Part shown: positions 34,117 to 46,800 of the stretch, piece by piece | Position numbering within the stretch: the first letter of the stretch is position 1 | Layout of the letters: each line of letters opens with the position of its first letter | NCBI RefSeq assembly: GCF_022539665.2 | Contig: NC_081340.1 | Span: 3,720,001 to 3,784,000, forward strand | DNA length: 64,000 nucleotides | Origin: Daphnia carinata | Lineage: Eukaryota; Arthropoda; Branchiopoda; Diplostraca; Daphniidae | Reading direction: 5' to 3' | The notes under the pieces: generated by a model | The model's database searches: none | Told to the model about the DNA's origin: nothing | What the model saw: only the letters and a program-made list of their open reading frames with translations | Program-made: the position numbers and the translations under genes

Positions 34117-37100
34117 ATGTTTGGACAAAATAGACCCACTTTTGGAGCACCAACATCAAATACGTTTGGTACTATAAATTATTCCTATGTTTTACCAGTT
34201 TATTTTGTGCTACGTTTTTTTCTTGGTGATTCAATGCCTATTACTTATTGAATTGTGACCTGTTTTTTCTTTATAGGTGCTTTTGGTACAAACACATCAA
34301 CAGGGTTTGGGCAGTCATCTTTTGGAGCAAAGCCAACTGCAACTGCTGCACCAACGTTCCAACCAACTGGGTTTGGGTCCAATACATCTATGTTTGGAAG
34401 TACAGCTACCGCAACAAGCCAACCCTCTAGTGGTTTGTTTGGTACTCCATCAGCAACTTTTGGAGCTGCACAGCCTACAACAGGATTTGGCACACCTGCC
34501 CCTAACACTGGCTTTGGAGGTAGTATAGTTAGTAGTTTCTACCACCAATTTTGATGATTTTACATGTAAAAACACACAAAGTCCTGTTTATGATTACAAC
34601 CAGGATCCTTGATTTAGTTTTTATTTCATTTTGTAAGGGTTTGGTGGTGGTGCATCTGGTGGAAGCTTGTTTGGAACTCCTGCTCCTTCAACAGGGATGT
34701 TTGGATCCAATGTCCAACCAGCTGCTCCTGCAAGTGGAACAACTGGGATGTTTGGAGCAGCAACAAACACAGGGTTTGGAACACAGGCAAAGCCTGCATT
34801 TGGGTTTGGTGCCACTAGTACTTCCAGCAGCTTGTTTGGTCAGCCTCAAACCCAACCAACCCAAACGACCTCGCTTTTTGGACAGCAAACAGCACAAGCC
34901 GCTCCATCCACTGGTACTGGATTGTTTGGGTCGTCATCTTTTGGCAGCACTATGGGAGCGTTCGGCTCCTCCTCGGGGACCACTGGCACAACGGTTAAAT
35001 TTAATCCACCAGCAGGGACAGATTCGATGGTATAGCCTATATCTTTTACAGTTTTCTCTTCCACACGGATCATTAATGTTTCTTCTCCATAGATGAAGAA
35101 CAATACTCAAACTACTATTAGTACCCATCACCAGTGCATAACCTGCATGAAAGAATACGAAAATAAGTCTTTAGAAGAGCTCCGATTTGAAGATTACTCG
35201 GTCGGAAGAAAAGGACCAACTCCGGGAGCCGGTCCACAACCTGGAGGACTATTTGGAGCGACCACTGCTACCACTCAGGCCACCCCCTTATTTGGAACTC
35301 AACAAACGCCCCTTTTTGGAACACCAACATCTAGTAAGCGTCACTTTTAGTGACATCTTTTTTTTTTTCTTTTTCGTTAGAATGGGGTAACCAAACAATT
35401 GCATTATTGTAGCTATGGGACAGCCGAGCTTGTTTGGACAACCTCAACAGCAACAAGCACAGCAACCCGCTTTTGGAACAAAACCAATTGGTTTTGGCCA
35501 ACCCACTACTTCGACTACGTCAACGTTTGGCTTCGGGCAAACAGCACCGCAACAACAACAGACAAGCATCTTTGGTCAGCCACAGCAAGCCAAGCAGTTT
35601 GGCGCATCAATTTTCGGTACAACAACTACGAGCCAACCTGCTCCAGCATTCGGAACACAAGCACCGGCGACTGGGTTTGGATTTGGCACTCCCCAACAAG
35701 TACATTTTCTTTTTGTAATTTGTTTTTTTAATTCCATTTTTAATTTTTGTCTTACCAATTATCATAGACTCAAAGCCTTTTCAATGCTCCTAAACCAGCT
35801 ATGGGGGTCCAGACTTCGACAACAGGATTCGGTTTCCCACAGACGACTACCACTCAGTCTGCTGGAACAAATATCTTTGGCGCCAAACCAGGCTTTGGAG
35901 CTACATCTACCCCTGGGTTTGGAGCAACCCCTGCCCAAACTACCACACCAGCCTTTGGCGGATTTGGTAATTCGTCATACGTTTACAACAACAACAAAAA
36001 AGAATTTTGAACACATTGGTTCATGTTTTGTTTTCTCTGTTCAGGTACTACCGGAACTGGTTTATTCACTCCTGGGCAATCTGTTTTTGGGGTGAAGCCA
36101 GCTGGGACAACTTTCGGTACTGCAACATCTACGGCGCCGACCCTTGGGTTCGGCCAGACTCCTTCAATGTTCGGAGGAACATCAGCTGCTAGCGCGAAGC
36201 CTGGTCTGTTTGGTACTTCAACATCTTCTGGCAGTTCTGGTTTTGGAACAACACCTAGCTTTGGAACAACTGTGGGAGGTATGGGTACTACTGCGCCTGG
36301 CTCTCTCTTCGGTGGGACCGGTGCCGGCGCTCCTACTTCGCTGTCTTTCGGAACAACGCAACCAGCTGCAGGGGCCAATACTTCTCAGCTTCCTATACAT
36401 CAATACATCTTGACGCTTAGTGAGATTTCTCAATCGAGTGATCATCCTCTTTTCAGGAAGATGTTGGAACCATCAGGTAAGTCTCGAATAACTTTCGTTT
36501 AACAGCGGGTTAACGATTCATGTTTGAAATGCAGGCAAAGCAGAAGAGTTGATCAAATCGAGCACACGTACCAGCCTATCGAACGGTGCAGCACCAACTC
36601 CACCCCAGTATCGAATCTCCCCAATGCCCTCGAGTAAAATTCGCACTAAAGCTTTACTTAACGGATCATCGACTAGTGGTGGAAGACGGTCGATATTTGA
36701 AGGATTGAGTGACGAAGAAGAAGGTGAAGAAACCGGAACTGCTTCAGAAACTAAAACGGATTTCTTCGTACCGCGTCGAAGTGTCAAGAAATTGCAGTTG
36801 AAAGCGATCACGCTCGATACTACCGTCGAAGCTGAGGATAAGGCGGATGAGACTGAACCCATTAAAACAGCGCCTGCAATCTCTCCGGAGGATAGAACGC
36901 CCGTTGTCGATTCACGACCTAACCCGAGAATCCGAGAAGAACTTGACGATAGCCTGACGGTATTGAAGATACGCCGTCCGACCGTTGCATTCCTTAACCA
37001 ATCCGTGGCGTTAGATCGCAGCAGTATGCTCGACGAAACTGGAATTGGGGAAGGTGAAGTCACTGTTGCGGAGGAGATAAGCGAAACGGTAGAAGAGGAA

Positions 37101-40100
37101 CCAGTTCCCACTCATCCCGCTGGAATAGTTCTACGTCGTTGCGGGTATTCAACCATTCCGACAATGGAGGAATTGGCAATCAAAGGCTTAGATGGAAATG
37201 GGAAGTGCATCGTTACTTCATTTTCAATTATCCGACAAGGCTACGGTCAAATATTTTTCGAAGGCCCATTGGATGTTGCTAATTTAAATCTGGACGAAAT
37301 CGGTGGGTGTCATTAATACTTGCACAATTAATGCTTGAAACTTATTAAAATTTACTTCTTTTTCACGTAGTAATTTTCCGCCACAAGGAAGTGACAGTAT
37401 ACCCAGACGATTCCAAGAAGCCGCCTGAAGGAGAAGGACTAAATCGCCGGGCTGAAATCACTCTAGACCGGGTCTGGCCAGTAGATAAATCCACTGGAGA
37501 GTACATCACCAATCCCGATAGACTGTCTTTGATGCGTTATGAAGAACGATTGGCTCGAGCAGCTCATCGTCTGCAAGCCAAATTTATCGAGTATCGACCC
37601 GAAACGGGTTCTTGGGTGTTCCGAGTGAACCATTTCTCAAAATACGGCTTAGAGGATTCAGATGAAGAAAATGAACTGCCCGTTGTCCCGCCCAAAGCTG
37701 CTACCCTTCCAACCTTACAAGGCCAGGCGGCTCAGGTTACCACCACCGGTGCTGGTAAGTGGAGGATGTGTTACTTTGAAAACCAGGTCAGTAGTTTTGG
37801 AAGTCAATTTGTTTGCACTTTGTGTAGGATTGGGAGGCCTGTCGACCACCATTGCTCAAGCGACTTCAATGTCGATGACATTCGAGGAAGACATGGGTGT
37901 TGAAGACGATATGGTGATCACGCAGTTCGGCCATGAGTTTGAAGACTCTGCTCGCGTCCAGTCACCTCCTCCGGTCAGCACACAATTAGCAAGGACATTA
38001 GGAATGCCTTCTCAGAGAGTTCAGATCATGAAAGCTTCTTTCTTCGATGCTGATAACGACTTTATACAAGATGTGTCAATGGGTAGGTTTAACCCATTTC
38101 TGACTATCCTCTACATAAAAATTAAAATCTATACGTCTTAACAGGTGTTGGCAGTTTTCTAGAGCAATCAGTACGGATGTCTCAGTCGATTGCACCACGA
38201 AAAGATATGAGTCGCATGTTTAAAGACTCGCCCGTGCGTAGCCCGGGAAGTCTTTTCAAGTCTAGCGCCATAGCTACGATTCAGCAACCGGATGATGTTA
38301 ACAAATCGCATGTGCCGATGGAACAAACCCTTAATGCCACCGCCAAAATGCAAGATTTTACTGGGATAGAAAACTTGTCAACTTACGTCCGATTAGAACA
38401 TGTCAGAAATCCGGATCAATGCCGGAAGGTAGTACCCCGCTTTGCTACAGCTGATATTACTCTGTCACGATCTGTAATGCAAGGCAAGTTTGGCATTGTT
38501 ATGGACGCTGCCTTGTTCCAGAACCGACAGTTTCGGGTGGGTTGGGGTCCAGACTTGCATCACCTGGAACTCAAAGCAACCAAGCGTCTTTCTCTGTTAA
38601 CCGTGAAAACGTCCGGCCTAAGGCATATTATCAATCCTGAAGATGATGTCTTCACAGTCGAAAGCAAAAACCCTTACGTTGTCCTTCTAGCGACCTATTT
38701 GAATCATACGAAGCAAACCGTGGTTGATGGCGTCCCGATACTTTATCCTCTACCTGGTTCTCAGGCCGTCGGTTTCCTAAAAGCAGCCACTGAGAGTCTA
38801 ACCTCGAAATTGAAGACGAGTGGCAGTCCCGAAACACTGCAATTATTGAATTATATGGGCAAAGTCTGGAATCTTTGCATCGCTCTTTGGGGGCCTCTAG
38901 ACGTGGAAAGTGGTTCACACGCGGAGACCATGGCCAGGAAAGACACGTTAACTCATTGGCTCGAAGAAGCCGCCACGGAAACCAACATCACAGGTCTCAA
39001 TGAAGAAGAAGAGGTACCTTGTTCAAGTGTTTCTTTGAGTATCTCGTTAATCAGTAGTATCTTTTTCGATTTAGGTTTTGACTTTACTCGCCCGGCATGA
39101 TGTTGCTAGTGCTGCTCGCCTTGCCCACAAAAACGGCGAGTACTACCTGGCGCTGCTAATTTCTCAAGCAGGATCGTCTTTGGCTTTCAAGGGGATGCTG
39201 CAACGCCAACTTCACCTCTGGACGGAAAACCGTGCAGATGCCTTTATTACTGAAGACCGGCTTCGGGTCTTTGCCTTATTGGCGGGAATCACAGTGTGGG
39301 AAACCACTTGCGGCAAGATCAACACTTGTGAAGGAATGGATTGGATCAAAGCTCTGGCCCATCATTTGTGGTACGTTATTTCTCCAGTGGGGAGCATCAC
39401 CGACGCACTGCTAGAGTACGAGGCTGCCTGCGGGATATCGAAAGATGAGAGTGGCGGAGAAATTTACGCTAGTGGACCATCGCCTTCCTATTCACAGTCC
39501 CCTACCCAGTTCAGGTACTTCGTCGTTTAAACGAACAGTCAGATAGAATATTCTATATTCTCAAATTGAATCTTTTCAGAGATCTGTGCTTCCAATTAAT
39601 TTCACTCTACTGTCATCGTACCACCCCGCTTGAGAAATTGATGAATCCCTTGAGTCACACATGGAACGTATGTGAAAACGTACTGTCTTGGTTGCTGTGG
39701 CAGCAATTGCAAGCTTTGGGTTACTCGCATCTTTCAGAAACGGCAGCAGCACAAATGACAACTGCCTTTGCTTCCCAGTTAGAGAACTGTGGCTTGTGGC
39801 ATTGGGCCGTCTTTGTAGCGATGCACCTCAAGGCGACGCCCTCATTCATTCAATCGTTTGTGGAAGACATTCTCGGACGCCATATCGGCCAAGAAAAGGA
39901 TGAAAAATGCGAGCGTTTCCTCGTGGAAAAGCTTGGCATCCCGCAGCAGTGGATCGAAAAATCTCGGGCGGTTAAAGCGCTTTATTCATTTTCCCCAAGA
40001 CTTCAAGCCACGTCTCTCCTTGCTGCTGGACTTTACAATCAAGCCCATGATGTCATCTGTGATGAACTTGCACCTGAAGCCATTTTGTCGGAATCCTACC

Positions 40101-40679
40101 AGGAACTGGAGGAACTCTTGGCTCCCTTAGCTGATCCTGAACGTTCCAGCATGATTGCCGATTGGTACCTCAAAGGCAAAGTCTATTGGAATTACATCAC
40201 CGTGGTCAAAGCAGTAGATCGAATTTTAAAGCAGGTAAAGGTTTCCACATGTCATTAGTTGTTCTATTGCTGTTTATGTTTCCGTATTTGTTGCTTAAGG
40301 ATAACTCCAATGAAAAGGGGATGCAACTAGAAAAATTAACACCGGACTTGACATCGCTGTGTAGCTTGGTATCCTCTCTACCCGTACCAACCGCCAAACA
40401 TAGGCTAGTTCGCACGGAAATCGCACAGAAAGCGGCCTACATTTTGAAAAACGTCATCGGGCTACAGGTAAACTTCTGACTACTATCTTCGATTATTCTT
40501 CCTCATTTTGATTAATGGCTTCGTTTTCGCATCTCCAGTCCGTCAACGCGTCCGAAGAAATTGTGGTTCCCCCTCGTTTTGTCCTACCACAGCTCCGTCA
40601 GCTTCCTGTGACGCAGGATTATTCGCTGTCTGAGCTCAACAATGTTGTTCGGGCATATTTTCTAGAACTCAAGGTTTAA
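34117..40679 (+). CDS. NUP98: nuclear pore complex protein Nup98-Nup96 precursor
   Basis: Fifteen exons join in phase: 34,117-34,168; 34,277-34,519; 34,638-35,029; 35,093-35,333; 35,413-35,699; 35,768-35,966; 36,045-36,476; 36,535-37,302; 37,371-37,754; 37,828-38,082; 38,145-39,013; 39,075-39,514; 39,580-40,234; 40,300-40,467; 40,539-40,679. The product has 1841 residues (human about 1817). Residues 1 to about 600 are an FG/GLFG-repeat transport domain. It is interrupted near 230-260 by the GLEBS motif that binds RAE1 (CITCMKEYENKSLEELRFED). The autoproteolytic domain (about 812-960: GYSTIPTMEEL, GYGQIFFEGPLDVANLNLDE, GEGLNRRAEITLD, EYRPETGSWVFRVNHF) ends at the cleavage site HF/SKYG, between residues 960 and 961. 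The rest is Nup96, an ACE1-type scaffold of the Y complex (FRVGWGPDLHHLEL; DRLRVFALLAG; PERSSMIADW). Self-cleavage would yield both nucleoporins. Confidence 0.95.
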
Positions 40680-40880
40680 ACGGTGCCAAGTTCAAAGGAT
40701 CCCGTATATATTTTTTTCTTCTTTTTTTTATAAACTCAAAATTGTCTTGGGAATGAAGCTTGACATTGCCTCCTTCCCAATCTAAGATTTATGATTTTAC
40801 ATTTTTACCACTGTGTGGATGAATGTGCAGCGACACAAAATTTCATTTGTTGATAAAACCCCGCCTGTCTGATGGTTGAA

Positions 40881-40886
40881 AATAAA
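40881..40886 (+). terminator. polyadenylation signal of NUP98-96
   Basis: The first canonical AATAAA after the stop codon lies here, 202 bases downstream, in a short AT-rich 3' untranslated region. Further AATAAA hexamers near 41,020-41,040 could serve as alternatives. Confidence 0.55.
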
Positions 40887-40889
40887 CGA

Positions 40890-43800
40890 TTGTCCCTTCC
40901 ATCCTCCAGTTCAAAACACAATGTTTTTCTTGGCCGTTAAATTTTCAAGGTAAATGTTTAATAATTACCTAATTGCCTTATTGTGTCGTCGCCATTGCAC
41001 CGTGACTGTATCGAATAAGGAATAAAATTCGCAAATAAAAGATGTTGATATCAAACTGCAAAACAATAATGTTAAGGCCGAACTTTTTGCTGCTTGTGAG
41101 TCGTCTAGCCCTTTGCTATTGATAAAGTGCGTTCTTGGCCACTACCAAACTTGTCATCTTTCTGACGGACGCGTTCCAATTATCTCATATTTGGCACCAG
41201 TGGGAAAGTTTTAAATGTCTGAGAAAACTCTTTTTACCATCGTTTCTTTTTTATCTTGTCGTTTTTTTTCTTTTCCTTGTCAAGTGATGTGCAATGGAGT
41301 CGTGTCTATCAAACCTACGAATCCCCCTTAAAGTTGATCGGTATCAAGGAAGGCGTCGATTGACACAAATTGGCTGTCTCGTCTGTTGATGTGTAAATTG
41401 AAACGGATCGACAGAAACGACTTGCTGAACTTCCATGACCATCGTGGCTTTAAGGCAAGACCTAAACTTGCTGCCAAGAAAACCATGTAACTGTTTTTAA
41501 TGGGGCAATAAGAAAACAAAAGCAAATCGTAACTCTTTAAACTCTAGCCGACCAAAAGAAAAGCCGTGTGAGTTGATATCAAACACAAGAAGAACTTTGC
41601 TTAAACTGACATATGAGAACGTAAAAAAGGACAACCTAGCTGGGAAATGGCTCTAAACATTCATTTTCCATGGTACATGCAATTCAAGAGAACCACGTGG
41701 GCATAAACGATGCCTCTATAGTGGAACTATCGAATGGATTTAGCCAATCCACCGAAGCCTCTTTTTTCTCTTATGGAAATAGCAAGTCTCCATTTTTTGC
41801 CATAAGTATGTTTGTACTCATACATGTATATAAATACTGGAGCTGCTTCGTGAGTTGTTTTAAGAATTTAGAAACGTTGTTTTCATAGGACGATGGAGAC
41901 ATTTTACACACCAGAGGAGATTCTAGTACATGAGCCATATGGGCCTCTATGTAATGGAAGAATAAAACACATAATAAAATGAAAACAAAAAATCAAGAAT
42001 GAGGGCGACGGGCGTGCAAAAGAGGCATCGTGAATGGGTTTCCCTATACAGGGAAGCGAAGGGAAAAAGACGACGGGCAATCTGAGCCTTGTGGGTCATG
42101 AATAAATCACCAGTTGACTCACTTTGTGCGCGCAAACTTGCTACACGGGCCTATTAAAGTGGCAACAGCACCGTTTTCTTTTCATCTTCGTCTAACGGCG
42201 AAACGGGGACCTTGATTTTTGTACAGGAGCGACGGACGAGAGTCGCCGGAAGACTTGCTGGATGGCGAATAAAAAGCGACATCCGCCGTATTAGTCACTT
42301 TGAAGACGTGGTTGTCTTGTCCTCGTTTCGTTTGTGAAAAGTTTTTAAAAAAGACGAGACGACAGATAGGAAGAAAATCGTCATTGCATCAAATCGATTG
42401 ATGTGCTGTTTTGTTGAATCCTTTGCAGTAGAATCAGCGTTTGCTGTTTCTGCACAGGATCGTACAATTTCTGATTGCATGACCTGCACTGCAGCATTTA
42501 TTTAAATTTCCCATTCAAGTTTACGAAGTAGAAAACGATCAAGGAAAACACCAAGCGGGACAAGGTTGCGAGATCGAATCTCGGCCGCCATTTAGCTGAT
42601 ACGCAAATATATCCCGCAAAACTGGGATGGGTAATATTATTGAGAAGCAGTGCAACAGCGAACCATGTACACAGCAAGAAACAAGTAATTATGTGAGTTT
42701 TTGGGCCTTACGGACGTAATTAGGCGATATATGCGTAGCTCAGCATGATGTAGCATGTGCATTCATACATCCTTATTTGTATACCGTGTACATAGTTCGC
42801 ATCACGGATGATAATCACGTAGCCGAGTCCTCCCTCCACCATCGTTACGAGCTTCAAAGAAAGCAATAAACACTATAACCTGTGTATACCTACACAGGCT
42901 AAAAGCACGCGAGTCCAACGCACCAGCTTGTGTCTAATATTGTTACGTAAGATCCAAAGACGGCCAAGCCAATCACCATGTTATGCCTTCTGTTACATGC
43001 AGCCCATTTTGCGTTCGCGATTTATTGCGGTAAATATAAGCCCCGCGCTATCATCTATCGCAATTCAGTTTAAATGTACCGGAATATTGTCATAACAATG
43101 AATCAAATGAGGATGGTGCAAAAATCTTTCATTTTAATCATCGCCTTAACGCACGTCTTTCCTAATGTAAAAACAACAAGTGAAAAGTCTCAAAATATTC
43201 TTTGACTCTGTCCGATAATCCCCTTATTACCGTCGGCAGGTTTAAAGGTCTTAAAAAAAAACAACAACAAGAAGGTAGACATCCAGCGTTGTCCTGGTGT
43301 AACACGCAAGGCTATTGCATCACAGCAAAGACCGGGGAGCCGAGCTCATTTGCCTTTGTCGGGATGAAATCGAGCGTATCACGCGACGACAGAAGACAAC
43401 AGAAAAACAGTCCAATATGTTTTCAAGTATATAGAATAAAGAAAGAAAAAAAAGAGTTCTTGTGTGACGGCTTCGGTTTTTATAAAGCCAGAGTAGGTCT
43501 GTTTCCTTTTGATTAAGAAACTCGACACCTTTCTTCACATCAACCCAAGAGCTAAGCCTTTTTGTTTTCCTTTCTTTTTTTTTTTCCTCATCTACGCGTT
43601 TTCGATCAGCCTTCTCCAACCTACGCTACTTTTAATACAGAGACTATGCATTCGCCCGCAGTTGCTCGTGTTTACCCAACGTCAATGAAGGATTGTTTTC
43701 CTCGTCTTAAATTTTAATATATAGACCTGCCTTATATACGCTGCCTTCATTTAGATACAGAAACGACTCGCACAGGCTTTTCATTCCATCATTTTGTTTG

Positions 43801-46800
43801 CCTCTTATTTTTTTTTTTTTAAAGCATCAATTTCTTGTTGACGCCCGTGCAAGAGTTTTGGGTTGCACGGTGGGGTGGAGAACGGCAGCAGTCTATAAAG
43901 GCGTAACATAAATAAGGCCATTATCGATGCGGGAAGCTGAACGTCATATATCCGTGGGTACAAGTCGGATCAGTTATGTTGAAATGCAACCGGAAGAACA
44001 GATGAAGTTTAAGGAGCGTGTGCACTGTGAATTAGAAAATACAAGATGGCAAAAGTGTCAAAATGAAACGACATAGCAGCAACTTGATGTTAATTAGAAT
44101 TTCAGAAGCATTGGACTGCCAAGCGAACTCTTAAATGGAAACCAGTTTTCCAATGATTTATCTCGAAAATCATACATCTTCTGATGACATCTAATCGCTT
44201 ACTCGTCACAAACAAAATCCTGTTTTTTTCGAATGTTTCCATTTTTATTATCTCATTCCTAGTATTTCCTCCAGCGAGTCATTAAAAATATATCGTTCAT
44301 TTAGCCAAAAGTATTTCGCTGTCAGTTTCAAGCAGCGAGTCGTGGAGTCCGCAAATGAAAAATGTAGTTCTACATTACTGAACAGCTTGCATCCTCCTCC
44401 ACGTTAATATGTCCGTGTGTACAACATTGAAGAGAGCTACACCCTATATACGGGGCCTCTGATGGATGTCGTCGGAGGGGTGTTTGATATCACGCACAAA
44501 AATCGCGTTCTCCGTTGATATTGGGCTCACGTTTTGTCGTTGAGGGGGGAAGCTACCGATGCGTGCGTAAAGGCCTACTATATATCGGTATTTCCGGCCG
44601 CATTATTCAAATAGCCGTGAGGACTTTATATGAGCCTAAATACAAGGATCAAAATCGTTCAACACATCCAATGCGAACGCATTATCCATGTAGGTTTTGG
44701 TTTTGACGCGTGTGTAGTTTGTAACCCTTTATGCTACACGACCTTCTTTTGACCTTATACGGTGTACTTAAGTACAGTAGCGTTTGAATAATGCATTGAA
44801 GCTGGAACACGTTTTTCAGCCAGTTTCTTTAAACCTCAAGCCTTCTGGCTTGGCTGCGACGTCTGATGGGGAAACAGGAACTTTGAAATGGGATTTACGA
44901 TGGATATATTGTTCTCGTAAGAAATTGTTCAACCCTCGACGTGTAATTAAGTGAAGGAACAAACACGATGAAAAGCAGTGGGGAAGTGATAATAATGTCA
45001 GTTTTGAAGCCGGAGCCGTGATTACGTTTTCTTTTTCCCAACAGTCCGTGCAGTGACTTTACAAGAAGGGCCATTATGTAACTGTGGAAAAAGCTGTTGC
45101 CATTCGAGTCACTTGTATTCGAATTGAATTCTCTTTTATTTATCAGAAATAAGTTTGTTTTTTTTTTGGGGGGGGGGGGCTTTAAATCAAAGGTTAGATA
45201 TTGAAGTCAACCATTCCAGGAAAAAAAATGGATATAAACTTAAGTGGGACTATGTCCGGGCATAGAAGCCAATGAGATCCCATTTCAAAGTTCTCCAACT
45301 GATGATTTCTATTCCGCTCTCTAACTCACTAGCCGTTCGATTAGAATCTTTCACGAAAAAAAAAAAATAAAACTTCTGTATATTCTTCCAGTTTCTACTG
45401 AACTTCAGTGGATGCAGAACGGACTACGAGATCCCCATTAGTCCTGCTAGGATCCATAAAGGCCTATCCTTGCGTCTTATTAATCAATTTCAGCTCTTCA
45501 ACTTCTTTTACTCCCCGAATACATTTCACAAACTGAAGAATTCTTATATACCCCCCACTACATACCCCCGTCAGGTTTAGATGATGGGCCACACGCCCTT
45601 TGATGGATGCCGAGGATTGCGGAACACAACGAACCGATCCGTACAATACGACACTCAAAAAATTGGCTGGTTCTTTCTATATTTTTTCCCCTGTCGAATC
45701 CCTAAAAGCCTTTCGTTTCCTCCCATAGTTTACACAGAGAGAGTCCGGAAGAGAGGAGCTGTGCAAAAGAAGGACTTCTGGAGCTGAAAGAGACGGAGGC
45801 AAAAAAAAAAAAAAAATCAGGGAGGAGAAATAACACGCTATACGAGAAATCGAAGCTCTATAGCTGTTAAAGAATGATTGCCGACAGCCCGTTTATCATC
45901 GTGTTAGCGCCGGACGACCGGGGAGCTCGTTACAAGCCACGGACGACAGCCAAACGATTTTCACATACTCGGAATCGTCGTACTCCGCCTTCTTTTCGAC
46001 GTATTATCCCCATATTCTGCGGTGCATCAGATGATGGGAGACTATATATATATATCCGCACATTTTCGATCAGATTATTTTGTTCCCCAACAAGCAAGCA
46101 ATGCAGGAGCTTTTATACCTTCCGGATCGAGAATCAAACTGCCAGAAGTGTTATGAAAAAAAAAAAAATGACAGTTAAAAGAGTTTAAGAGCTTGGACAT
46201 CAATTGACAATAAAAATAGGAAACGATGGAATATTTTTTTAAAGCGATTTATTCAGAGGGGTTCCGGCAACTCAGGGATAGTTGAGGACGTTTTTTTTTT
46301 ATTTATTTAACGAAACTTTGTTCAACTTTGCGATCATCCGGGGAGCTCGACTCTCAGGTACGATTAACGTGTGGCTCCGTGAAATGCATACGAAAACTCC
46401 ATCCGCATAAAAACGGAGAAACAGCCGCATTCGCTTTTCATGGCGTTCCGAAATCTTTGGTTATCGTTCCCTCTTATCTTAAAAAAAAAAAAAATGGGTC
46501 AATCTTCCAATAGAGAGCGGGAAGGCAGACGAAGTGGCTGGGCACAGGCCCTGTAAAACGCGCTATAATAGAAGCGGAATATAGGCTATCCAACTGACCC
46601 CATCGTCTCGATATTCGATGCCCTTCCAGACCTCATATTGGTTTCTTATAAACACCCAGACATCGGAGGGGTGGGGGGAGAGTCCGGTCAGACCATCAAT
46701 GAGGAAATAGAGTGGCTGTGTGTAATACTTATTTTTTTTTTTCTTTAAAAAGGTACCCAAGTAACCAAAGTAAGATTCCTTCATTAGAAACACAGGGAGC

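Noticed and set aside
42555-42592. tRNA T-arm-like gcgagatcgaatctcggc
   Set aside because: The loop lacks the TTC start, and no D-arm, anticodon arm or pairing acceptor stem is found upstream.
46454-46465. tctttggttatc, identical to the first 12 bases of miR-9
   Set aside because: The rest of the mature sequence does not match and no hairpin partner is visible nearby; a chance match.
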